This document shows, one piece after another, positions 32,786 to 38,552 of a DNA stretch of 38,552 nucleotides. Location of the stretch: NCBI GenBank assembly GCA_020833225.1, contig JAJHQS010000011.1:1-38552 (forward strand), written 5' to 3'. Position 1 is the first letter of the stretch; each line of letters opens with the position of its first letter. Below the pieces are notes generated by a model that was given only the letters and a program-made list of their open reading frames with translations, was not told the origin of the DNA and ran no database searches. This DNA comes from Desulfurococcaceae archaeon. GTDB taxonomy: Archaea > Thermoproteota > Thermoprotei_A > Sulfolobales > Desulfurococcaceae. The position numbers and the translations under genes were made by a program.

Positions 32786-33274
32786 CTAGAATAATGAGAG
32801 GACTATATAGGCATTTTTTACTAAGCTACTCATTAAAGGTATCTTCTTTAAGAGGTCTCCTGATTTAAGAGTATTACATTTATGTAGATTAACTGGTTTA
32901 TATTCTACTCCTACTAGGTAATACTGGTGGCTATATTGAAAATAATTAGTGAGTATCTGGATAAGCTCGCTTAGTTGATTAATCCCGGTAATCATAGTTG
33001 CTAATAACAATCCTTTATTTTTAATTCTACTTTGTTTTGAAGCGTAGATTGCATAGTGAAGTATGCCCTGTACTATTTGGTGAATACTAAAGGTAATGGT
33101 TTCTGGCATAATTGTTTGTGGAAGTGTGCTCTCAATATTGCGGGCCTCTAACTCCTCGTTGAGAGTTTTACATAACTTCTCACAGACGTATATATATGCT
33201 TTAATCTTAATTGGTGCTTCTCGCCACTTAATGTGTAATTTTAAATGGTCCTCTTGGAGGAGTAACTCTAGCAA
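32786..33274 (-). CDS. Cgi121-like protein (possible KEOPS subunit)
   Basis: A 162-residue protein. The central helical region QIVQGILHYAIYASK, then GLLLATMITGINQLSELIQIL and a strand YYLVGVEYK, resembles the Cgi121 pattern (helix, Q-I/L near an A/G-rich turn, strand), the subunit that binds the kinase Bud32 and tRNA in the KEOPS t6A37 synthesis complex. The match is by pattern only and is tentative. TTG at 33274 starts 2 nt after the S17e stop, so both genes share an mRNA. If it is not Cgi121 it remains a conserved-looking helical protein of unknown role. Confidence 0.45.
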   Translation of the reverse strand: MLELLLQEDHLKLHIKWREAPIKIKAYIYVCEKLCKTLNEELEARNIESTLPQTIMPETITFSIHQIVQGILHYAIYASKQSRIKNKGLLLATMITGINQLSELIQILTNYFQYSHQYYLVGVEYKPVNLHKCNTLKSGDLLKKIPLMSSLVKNAYIVLSLF

Positions 33275-33276
33275 TT

Positions 33277-33513
33277 TTAACTCTTAACCTCTTCACTTAC
33301 CTCTTTAGTAAAAACCTCTTTAGCTCTCTGAGAAATTGACATCAAGTGTGTTATATAGCCTGCAATCTGATTTCTCAATTTCTTTGAGGGTATTGTAGCC
33401 AGCTTAGAAACCACTAGTTTATTATGCTGAAAGTTTCTCGTAAATAAGTTAGGGTATTTCTCAAGCAAAGATCTCGCAACCCTCTTAATTAACTTAGTTC
33501 TAACTTTCCCCAT
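33277..33513 (-). CDS. rps17e: Small-subunit ribosomal protein S17e
   Basis: A 78-residue archaeal/eukaryotic ribosomal protein: MGKVRTKLIKRVARSLLEKYP, FQHNKLVVSKLATIPSKKLRNQIAGYITHL is the core of the family. Highly basic, binds 16S rRNA. ATG 33513 has GGTG 6 nt upstream; an upstream in-frame start at 33522 lies on that site. TATA-like TTATAAAAT lies on the minus strand near 33535-33545. The gene is first in an operon with the Cgi121-like gene and divergent from the C/D-sRNA candidate. Confidence 0.95.
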   Translation of the reverse strand: MGKVRTKLIKRVARSLLEKYPNLFTRNFQHNKLVVSKLATIPSKKLRNQIAGYITHLMSISQRAKEVFTKEVSEEVKS

Positions 33514-33579
33514 TAAAAGCACCCTAAGCCAGGATTTTATAATAAAAACCTATTTATAAGTTACTCACCAAATAACTAG

Positions 33580-33656
33580 GGTGGATATTGATGATGAAAA
33601 CCACCGATGTAGAGATTTTACACCGTGCCGAAAACTCGCGGGTCTGAATTCCACTG
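33580..33656 (+). ncRNA. Candidate C/D-box guide sRNA
   Basis: A C box ATGATGA (33591-33597) and a D box CTGA (33644-33647) are flanked by a terminal stem GTGGA (33581-33585) / TCCAC (33650-33654), the kink-turn layout of archaeal 2'-O-methylation guides. An internal TGCCGA (33626-33631) may be a degenerate C' box; I see no clear D' box. The guide next to box D would be AACTCGCGGGT. TATTTATAAG at 33551-33560 sits about 25 nt upstream of the stem. The same stretch also encodes an 18-codon frame (ATG 33591, stop at the D box), so a leader peptide is the alternative. Confidence 0.45.
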
Positions 33657-33767
33657 AGTAAGCCTCTATTTCTTTGAGAGTTTTCACGAGAATATAATTA
33701 TATGAAGTAGGAAGAGTTAAATTTCTCTGAATACTTAGGTATTCTTGAATTGAGTAGGTGTATAATT

Positions 33768-35024
33768 TTGAATTTTAAGGTCAAAGATCTAGCGCTTGCT
33801 GAGCAGGGGGAACTTAAAATTAAATGGGCTGAGGTTAACATGCCGGTGTTAATGCTTCTCCGAGATATGTTTTCTGAATCTAAGCCTCTTATAGGTATTA
33901 GAGTAGGAGCTGTACTTCATGTTACTAAAGAAACAGCTGTATTAGTATCAGTACTTAGAAGTGCTGGTGCAGAGGTCTTTCTTGCTGCTAGTAATCCTCT
34001 CTCAACACAGGACGATGTTGCAGCAGCCCTTGTTAAGCGCGGTATTCATGTATATGCTTGGAGAGGACAAACTAAAGACGAATATTATTGGTGTATTAAG
34101 AGAGTCGCTGAGAGCGAGCCTCACGTCGTTATTGATGATGGAGGAGATCTTCACGTTCTCCTACACGAAGAATACGTTGACTTAGCTGGTAAGATTTATG
34201 GTGGAACCGAAGAGACAACTACAGGCGTAAACAGGCTGAGGGCTCTTGAAGCGGAGAACTTACTAAAATACCCTGTAATAGCTGTAAATGACTCTTACAC
34301 AAAGTACTTATTTGATAATAGATATGGTACTGGTCAAAGCACCATCGACGGTATCCTGAGGGCTACAAACATCCTATTAGCTGGAAAAATCGTCGTAGTT
34401 GCTGGTTATGGATGGGTTGGTAGAGGTATCGCTATGAGAGTGCGAGGTATGGGTGCGAGGCGCGTTATAATCACTGAGGTAAATCCAATTAAAGCTCTAG
34501 AGGCTCTCTATGATGGATTTGAAGTTATGTCAATGATAAAAGCTAGTGAAATAGGAGATGTGTTTATTACAGCTACAGGTAATATTGCAGTTATTAGGAG
34601 AGAGCACTTCGAGAGAATGAAAGATGGAGCACTCTTAGCAAATGCAGGTCACTTCAACGTAGAGATCTGGATACCAGACCTCGAGGAGCTTGCTGTGGAG
34701 AAGAAAGAAATTCTACCATATGTTACTGAATATAAATTGAGAAATGGGAGACGGCTTTATCTTCTAGCTGAGGGTAGACTTGTAAATTTAGTCGCAGCTG
34801 AGGGGCATCCAAGTGAGGTCATGGATATGAGCTTTGCTAATCAGTTTTTAGCAGTTAAGTACATAGTTGAAAATAGAGATAAACTACCAGTTAAAGTATT
34901 AAGACTACCACTAGAACTAGATGAAATGGTTGCAAGACTCAAATTAAAAGCTATGAATATTGAAATAGACACTCTTACAAAACAGCAACAAGAATATGTT
35001 CGATCATGGAAGTATGGAACATGA
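33768..35024 (+). CDS. ahcY: S-adenosylhomocysteine hydrolase
   Basis: A 418-residue NAD-dependent enzyme that splits SAH into adenosine and homocysteine and so keeps methyltransferases active. Recognisable: [63 protein letters not shown] and the NAD-binding [10 protein letters not shown]. The C-terminal [10 protein letters not shown] ... [10 protein letters not shown]-type tail is present. TTG 33768 has AGGTG 7 nt upstream; the TTG at 33750 lies before that site. With six SAM-dependent enzymes nearby this fits a methylation-rich window, though not as an operon. Confidence 0.96.
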   Translation: MNFKVKDLALAEQGELKIKWAEVNMPVLMLLRDMFSESKPLIGIRVGAVLHVTKETAVLVSVLRSAGAEVFLAASNPLSTQDDVAAALVKRGIHVYAWRGQTKDEYYWCIKRVAESEPHVVIDDGGDLHVLLHEEYVDLAGKIYGGTEETTTGVNRLRALEAENLLKYPVIAVNDSYTKYLFDNRYGTGQSTIDGILRATNILLAGKIVVVAGYGWVGRGIAMRVRGMGARRVIITEVNPIKALEALYDGFEVMSMIKASEIGDVFITATGNIAVIRREHFERMKDGALLANAGHFNVEIWIPDLEELAVEKKEILPYVTEYKLRNGRRLYLLAEGRLVNLVAAEGHPSEVMDMSFANQFLAVKYIVENRDKLPVKVLRLPLELDEMVARLKLKAMNIEIDTLTKQQQEYVRSWKYGT

Positions 35025-35029
35025 GAAAA

Positions 35030-35103
<74 letters not shown>

Positions 35104-35168
35104 GCTACTATACTATAGTCTTATCTTACAGGGTTTAAATTCTTTCATCGCGGCTTAATAGTTATTCC

Positions 35169-36182
35169 TCATTTCTTTTGGATAGTTGGTTTAAGCAGTG
35201 CAACATACTTACTAACAGCGTCAGCTGCAATAGCGCCGTCAGCTGCTGCCGTTATTATCTGTTCTAATTTATATTTATAAGGACCTCCAGCAGCATCTCC
35301 CACGACATATATCCCTGGGAGAGACGTTGACTTATCAATGTTGACTACTGCACGTCCTTCTTCATCAACTTTAATACCTATTTTTTTGAAGAAGTCTGTT
35401 GGTGGATTTAAGCCTATTTCCACGAAAATACCGCTCACTCTTAAAAAACTCTCCTCATTTGTCTTTAAATTTATAATTTTAACTCCTTCAACAACTTCTT
35501 TGCCAATAATCTCTTTTACAACAGTATCCGTTAGAATTTCTATTTTAGGATTATTCATAGCGGCGTCAACATAGACTTTAAAAGCTCTGAACGAGCTTCT
35601 TCTGTGTATTAAGTATACTTTATTTGCTAAGTTAGCTAGAAATAGTGCCGATGTAAATGCAGAGTTTCCACCACCAATTACGGCGACATCTTTACCTCTA
35701 TATAATGGTCCATCACAAATAGCACAATAGGAGACGCCTTTACCTAAAAACTCATTCTCACCAGGTACGCCTAGTTTTCGCTTTTCGCTTCCAACAGCGA
35801 GTATAATGGCATAAGAGCAAAGAATACTACCGATATTTTTAAGTTTAACACACCAATATAAGTCCCCAGGTTCTCGCTTAAATACATCTAACACCTCATC
35901 TATTACTATTGGAACATTATATTTCTTTACATGTTTTGTAAACCTCTCCACGAGATCGTTCCCCGAGATCTCGGGAAGACCCAAGTAATCATCTACTAAT
36001 GGGGCCTCAGCAACTAGTCCTCCAATAGTTTTAGTAATGATAACGACGTCAAGACCGTATCTTGCACAGTAAAGTGCAGCAGTTAACCCTGCTGGACCTC
36101 CACCTACTATAATTACATCATATTTATCTTTAACAATCTCTCTAGTAATCGGGGTAACAAAAGTACGTAGTCTAAAACTCAC
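35169..36182 (-). CDS. trxB: Thioredoxin reductase (FAD/NADPH-dependent)
   Basis: A 337-residue flavoenzyme. FAD-binding VIIVGGGPAGLTAALYCARYG at 23-43, the redox disulfide SYCAICDGP (Cys153, Cys156), NADPH-binding VIGGGNSAFTSALFLA with HRR at the ribose-phosphate site (IHRRSSFRA), and the final GIYVVGDAAGGPYK FAD motif are all seen. It reduces thioredoxin-like proteins. GTG 36182 has GGTG 6 nt upstream; the longer GTG 36191 overlaps that site. It follows the COG4080-like/methyltransferase/TFE genes on the same strand after a 45-bp gap. Confidence 0.93.
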   Translation of the reverse strand: MSFRLRTFVTPITREIVKDKYDVIIVGGGPAGLTAALYCARYGLDVVIITKTIGGLVAEAPLVDDYLGLPEISGNDLVERFTKHVKKYNVPIVIDEVLDVFKREPGDLYWCVKLKNIGSILCSYAIILAVGSEKRKLGVPGENEFLGKGVSYCAICDGPLYRGKDVAVIGGGNSAFTSALFLANLANKVYLIHRRSSFRAFKVYVDAAMNNPKIEILTDTVVKEIIGKEVVEGVKIINLKTNEESFLRVSGIFVEIGLNPPTDFFKKIGIKVDEEGRAVVNIDKSTSLPGIYVVGDAAGGPYKYKLEQIITAAADGAIAADAVSKYVALLKPTIQKK

Positions 36183-36227
36183 ATATATCACCTACTAGCT
36201 ACTTAAAATTACCTTTTCATCTCACTT

Positions 36228-36686
36228 TTAATTCTTAATTTTACAACCCTTTACTAATTCATAAACCAGTATTCCAGCAATAGCGAGTGAAGGCACACCA
36301 CGAGGTATTTCACTAGGCCATACGACGTTAATATTGCTAATTTCTTTTGGAGAAGGTTCTTGTTCACCCGAGGATATTATAACAGCTTTTTTCTCACTAC
36401 TTGAAATAATACTGTCTAAGCTGGTTAAAACACCACTTTCATCAAAATAATATACGTAGTTACATGCTAACACGTCTATTAGGTCTCTTATTTCGGGTAG
36501 GATTACTAGTGGTTTACTAAGTTTATATGATATCTTATATGCCTCTGGCACTCCTACTTGTGCAGCGGCACCATAGGGTTTTATAATAACTGGTATTAGT
36601 CCGGGAACAGCATATATAGTCTTCAAGAACTCTAAGAGCTTCTGAACACTGCTTGGTGCATAGAGTGCTATGTAGAGAGATCCCAT
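36228..36686 (-). CDS. COG4080-like protein (annotated as RecB-family nuclease or SpoU-like)
   Basis: A 152-residue archaeal protein with a SPOUT/Rossmann-like pattern: LYIALYAPSSVQKLLEFLK, PVIIKPYGAAAQVGVPEAYKISYKL, LVILPEIRDLIDVL, KAVIISSGE and GVPSLAIAGILVYELVKG. These match a small archaeal family that databases variously label RecB-family nuclease or SpoU-like methylase; neither activity is proven, and I see no nuclease motif. ATG 36686 overlaps the end of the m5C methyltransferase gene by 19 bp. The gene is third in the TFE-methyltransferase operon. Confidence 0.6.
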   Translation of the reverse strand: MGSLYIALYAPSSVQKLLEFLKTIYAVPGLIPVIIKPYGAAAQVGVPEAYKISYKLSKPLVILPEIRDLIDVLACNYVYYFDESGVLTSLDSIISSSEKKAVIISSGEQEPSPKEISNINVVWPSEIPRGVPSLAIAGILVYELVKGCKIKN

Positions 36687-37657
36687 AACCCATCACCTGA
36701 TTTAAGCACTTCATATGTATAGAGAGCAATAGCCTTTGCTAAAGGTACAGGCACAGCCTCTCCTACCATATTATATTGTGTGTCCCGGCCTCCTATAAAA
36801 ATAAAAGTGTCAGGGAAACCCATTAATCTAGCCTGTTCTCGCACAGTTAGAAGTCTATTTTCAAAAGGGTGAATAAATCTAGAAGACCCCATAACAGTTG
36901 GTGCAATATCATTAGGATCTAGTCTAATCAAATTCGGTATGGCGCTTTCTGCTCCTTGAAAATATATGAGAGCTTCACCCCACTTCTTACGAACAACTCT
37001 ACGTAGTTTTCTCCAAGGAAACTCTGGTGGAGGGTCGTGATTAGGTATAAGTGGTGTTGGAGGCGGAAGATCTCTTAACACCTCACCCACAATAATTTTT
37101 CTTTGGGCTTTAGGTGGATTTAATAGTATATTAGATATAAAGACTCTTCTTCTTTTACTTGGGGTTTCATAGTGTTCAGCATTAAGTATATTGAAAAATA
37201 TTTGTTTATATCCTATTCTCTTAAACTCGTATATTAAAGCTTCTCGTAAACCATTATCTATAATTGCAGGAACATTCTCCATGATGAATACTCGTGGTCT
37301 ATAAAAACCAACTATTCTTATAAAATGCAGTACTAATTGTCCTTGAGGATCAACATAGAGCCTATCAACAGGGTTACGTAATCTATTAGGATTAGCACCT
37401 GTAAATGGCTCACAAGGAGGGCTTCCAATTATTAGATCTATCTCATCCGGTTTCACGAAATTGTATAGATCGGCTTCACAAAGATCTCGGATGTCTTCAA
37501 CAAGTACCATAGTACTTGGAAAATTCACTTTATATGTTTCAGCAGCGGGTTTAAAATTGTCAATAGCTAAAATAGGCTCAAATTTACCCGTTAAATAAAA
37601 TCCTAGTGAAAAACCACCTGCTCCACAAAATAGATCTATGAATTTAAATGTAGACAT
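36668..37657 (-). CDS. DNA (cytosine-5) methyltransferase
   Basis: A 329-residue enzyme of the Dcm/Dnmt fold. Motif I FIDLFCGAGGFSLGF at the N-terminus, motif IV GSPPCEPFTGAN with the catalytic Cys82, motif VI ENVP (127-130), motif VIII SKRRRVF (168-174), and the C-terminal motif X NMVGEAVPVPLAKAIA are present in the standard order; the target-recognition region is about 185-265. Target sequence unknown. No restriction endonuclease gene is visible next to it, so it may be solitary. ATG 37657 lies 1 nt after the TFE stop, and the 3' end overlaps the COG4080-like gene. The order TFE, methyltransferase is a probable operon. Confidence 0.93.
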   Translation of the reverse strand: MSTFKFIDLFCGAGGFSLGFYLTGKFEPILAIDNFKPAAETYKVNFPSTMVLVEDIRDLCEADLYNFVKPDEIDLIIGSPPCEPFTGANPNRLRNPVDRLYVDPQGQLVLHFIRIVGFYRPRVFIMENVPAIIDNGLREALIYEFKRIGYKQIFFNILNAEHYETPSKRRRVFISNILLNPPKAQRKIIVGEVLRDLPPPTPLIPNHDPPPEFPWRKLRRVVRKKWGEALIYFQGAESAIPNLIRLDPNDIAPTVMGSSRFIHPFENRLLTVREQARLMGFPDTFIFIGGRDTQYNMVGEAVPVPLAKAIALYTYEVLKSGDGLWDLST

Positions 37658-37658
37658 A

Positions 37659-38231
37659 TTAATACCGCGTTTGCTCTACTCTCTTTACGAGATACTCTAC
37701 TCTCTCTATAGCCTCTTTAAGTGTTTTAATACGTATATCTTTATTAGTCTCTTCAATAAGTAAAGATCCGTCATACTGGCAGTGAAAGTCGTTTACAAAT
37801 GCTACTTCAAGTGTATATGTCCTTTTGCACTGGGGACACTCATAAACTGTATTTTCTGCTTCATACTTCATTCGCAACTCTAATTTCTCTTTAGTTTTTT
37901 TTAATTTCTTAGCTACAAACGCCAATAAAGCTGATTTATTTAACCTCCAAACATGTAAAACACTTCCATCAATTCTCACCTTATCGGGGACTACAATAGC
38001 TTCATCGCTAAGATACTGCAGGATTTTACGACCCTCATTAGACTTTATGCCTGTGTCTTGTGAAAGGGTCTCCTCAGCTATGTATCCATTTTCTATGAGA
38101 TAGCTTAGAAGGTCATTTGAACTCTTACCATAAATTCTCGCAATTATAGTTTTTGCTATTTTCAATAAGTCGTTTTCGTCGAGATCACTACTTCCAATCA
38201 TATAACTCTCTCTCTCAGCACTTCTCGTCAA
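37659..38231 (-). CDS. tfe: Transcription factor E, alpha subunit (TFE)
   Basis: A 190-residue homologue of TFIIE-alpha that helps open promoters with TBP and TFB. The winged helix is at about 20-105 (NDLLSYLIENGYIAEETLSQDTG, YLSDEAIVVPD), then a helical linker (KKTKEKLELRMKYEAE) and a zinc-ribbon region: Cys132-x2-Cys135, then Cys151 followed by Asp154 where the fourth ligand cysteine is expected. Either the ribbon binds zinc differently or it is lost. TTG 38231 has GGTGATG 8 nt upstream; an in-frame ATG at 38201 would cut the winged helix close. It is divergent from the thermosome gene. Confidence 0.9.
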   Translation of the reverse strand: MTRSAERESYMIGSSDLDENDLLKIAKTIIARIYGKSSNDLLSYLIENGYIAEETLSQDTGIKSNEGRKILQYLSDEAIVVPDKVRIDGSVLHVWRLNKSALLAFVAKKLKKTKEKLELRMKYEAENTVYECPQCKRTYTLEVAFVNDFHCQYDGSLLIEETNKDIRIKTLKEAIERVEYLVKRVEQTRY

Positions 38232-38510
38232 GATATCATCACCGTTGCTAAATCACTATTAAATAGATAGTTAAAAGTACCTAATTTTTCTTTTCCACAC
38301 GTTTATTTAAAGTAGAAAGAGAAGGACTGAGAAAACTAGCCCCTGTTTTTCATGTATAATTTAAATTTAATCTATAAGAGGTGGAAGTAAAGTAAGCTTT
38401 TAACTATAAAATACTAGAAGGTCTCTAATGGATCTTTATTTAATTGTTGAAATAATATTTATATAGAAGCCTTTTTATCTAGACTACATGGCTATAAATA
38501 GGTGATTCAT
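38232..38510. promoter_or_regulatory. Divergent promoter region between tfe and a thermosome gene
   Basis: No gene of credible length lies here. Plus-strand A/T boxes suitable as TATA elements include AATATTTATATAG (38453-38465) and GCTATAAATAGG (38491-38502). GGTG at 38501-38504 is the ribosome-binding site for ATG 38511. On the minus strand, CTAAATCACTATTAAATAG-like sequence near 38250-38268 could serve tfe. Thermosome promoters in crenarchaea are often heat-inducible, but I cannot point to a defined heat-shock element. Confidence 0.4.
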
Positions 38511-38552
38511 ATGGTTGCTACAACAGAACCCACAGGTATACCTGTTCTGATA
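38511..38552 (+). CDS. Thermosome (group II chaperonin) subunit, N-terminal end only
   Basis: Fourteen codons from ATG 38511 reach the window edge: MVATTEPTGIPVLI. Thermosome subunits begin with a short variable tail followed by G-x-PV-x-I/V-L-K-E-G, which these residues fit. GGTG lies 6 nt upstream and strong A/T boxes further up, as expected for an abundantly expressed gene. With only 14 residues visible the identification is plausible rather than firm. Confidence 0.5.
   Translation, partial: MVATTEPTGIPVLI

Noticed and set aside
36228-37657. A restriction-modification system formed by the m5C methyltransferase and the RecB-labelled neighbour
   Set aside because: The neighbour shows no nuclease motif (no PD-ExK or HNH pattern) and belongs to a small archaeal family found independently of methylases. 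Kept only as an alternative.
38428-38466. Twelve-codon frame starting at ATG 38428 upstream of the thermosome gene
   Set aside because: Too short, no ribosome-binding site, and it overlaps the A/T promoter box.

Overview
The window is a gene-dense, AT-rich stretch of an archaeal chromosome, almost certainly from a hyperthermophilic crenarchaeon (Thermoproteota, Desulfurococcales-like). The evidence is a reverse gyrase flanked by two Alba genes, an archaeal RNase P RNA, tRNA genes with introns after position 37, fructose-1,6-bisphosphate aldolase/phosphatase, Cdc48, FEN-1, TFE, ABCE1, ribosomal protein S17e, NOB1, Tsr3 and strong A/T-rich promoter boxes. I cannot fix the genus from sequence alone. 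Many genes start with GTG or TTG, and a GGTG Shine-Dalgarno core 5 to 10 nt upstream repeatedly decides the start. I used it to shorten about a dozen open frames.

Layout. 1-1050: the end of a TruD gene, a KH-domain (NusA-like) gene, an intron-containing tRNA-Lys and tRNA-Val. 1096-5400: cdc48 with a small winged-helix gene, FEN-1, and protein-isoaspartate methyltransferase. 5447-10100: DUF371, a Trm5/TYW2-type tRNA methyltransferase, NAD kinase overlapping NOB1, a PUA-containing m5C methyltransferase, and two small proteins. 10188-15764: MTR-1-P isomerase, DUF72 with an AbrB-ACT protein, an HTH-phosphoribosyltransferase regulator, then an XPB helicase with an overlapping orphan partner gene. 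15765-17314 is the least conventional part: a leader full of mutually exclusive inverted repeats, an orphan coiled-coil protein and another orphan. 17379-21663 is a chromatin/topology block (alba, reverse gyrase, alba-2). 21676-23364: a gene-poor 0.5 kb, RNase P RNA, tsr3 and a stand-alone RAM-domain protein. 23422-28111: methionine aminopeptidase, UPF0173, TyrRS, tRNA-Ala, DUF1512, a small membrane zinc-ribbon protein and 5S rRNA. 28225-32557: a TFS-like protein lacking its second zinc ribbon, ABCE1, the gluconeogenic pair FBP aldolase/phosphatase and triosephosphate isomerase, and tRNA-Thr. 32699-38552: a 27-residue Trp/Glu-only-like microprotein, a Cgi121-like gene with S17e, a candidate C/D-box sRNA, S-adenosylhomocysteine hydrolase, tRNA(CAU), thioredoxin reductase, a COG4080-like gene, a DNA m5C methyltransferase, TFE and the first codons of a thermosome gene.

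Functionally the window is mostly informational: RNA processing (TruD, Trm5, NOB1, Tsr3, RNase P), translation (TyrRS, S17e, ABCE1, 5S), transcription (TFE, TFS-like) and DNA topology and repair (FEN-1, XPB, reverse gyrase, Alba). Methyl-group metabolism is also prominent: six SAM-dependent enzymes plus SAH hydrolase and MtnA for recycling. I see no intact CRISPR array, IS element or prophage. The strongest candidates for something new are the switch-like repeat leader with its orphan gene (15924-16613), the Trp/Glu microprotein (32699-32782), the C/D sRNA candidate (33580-33656) and the XPB partner orphan (13670-14104).
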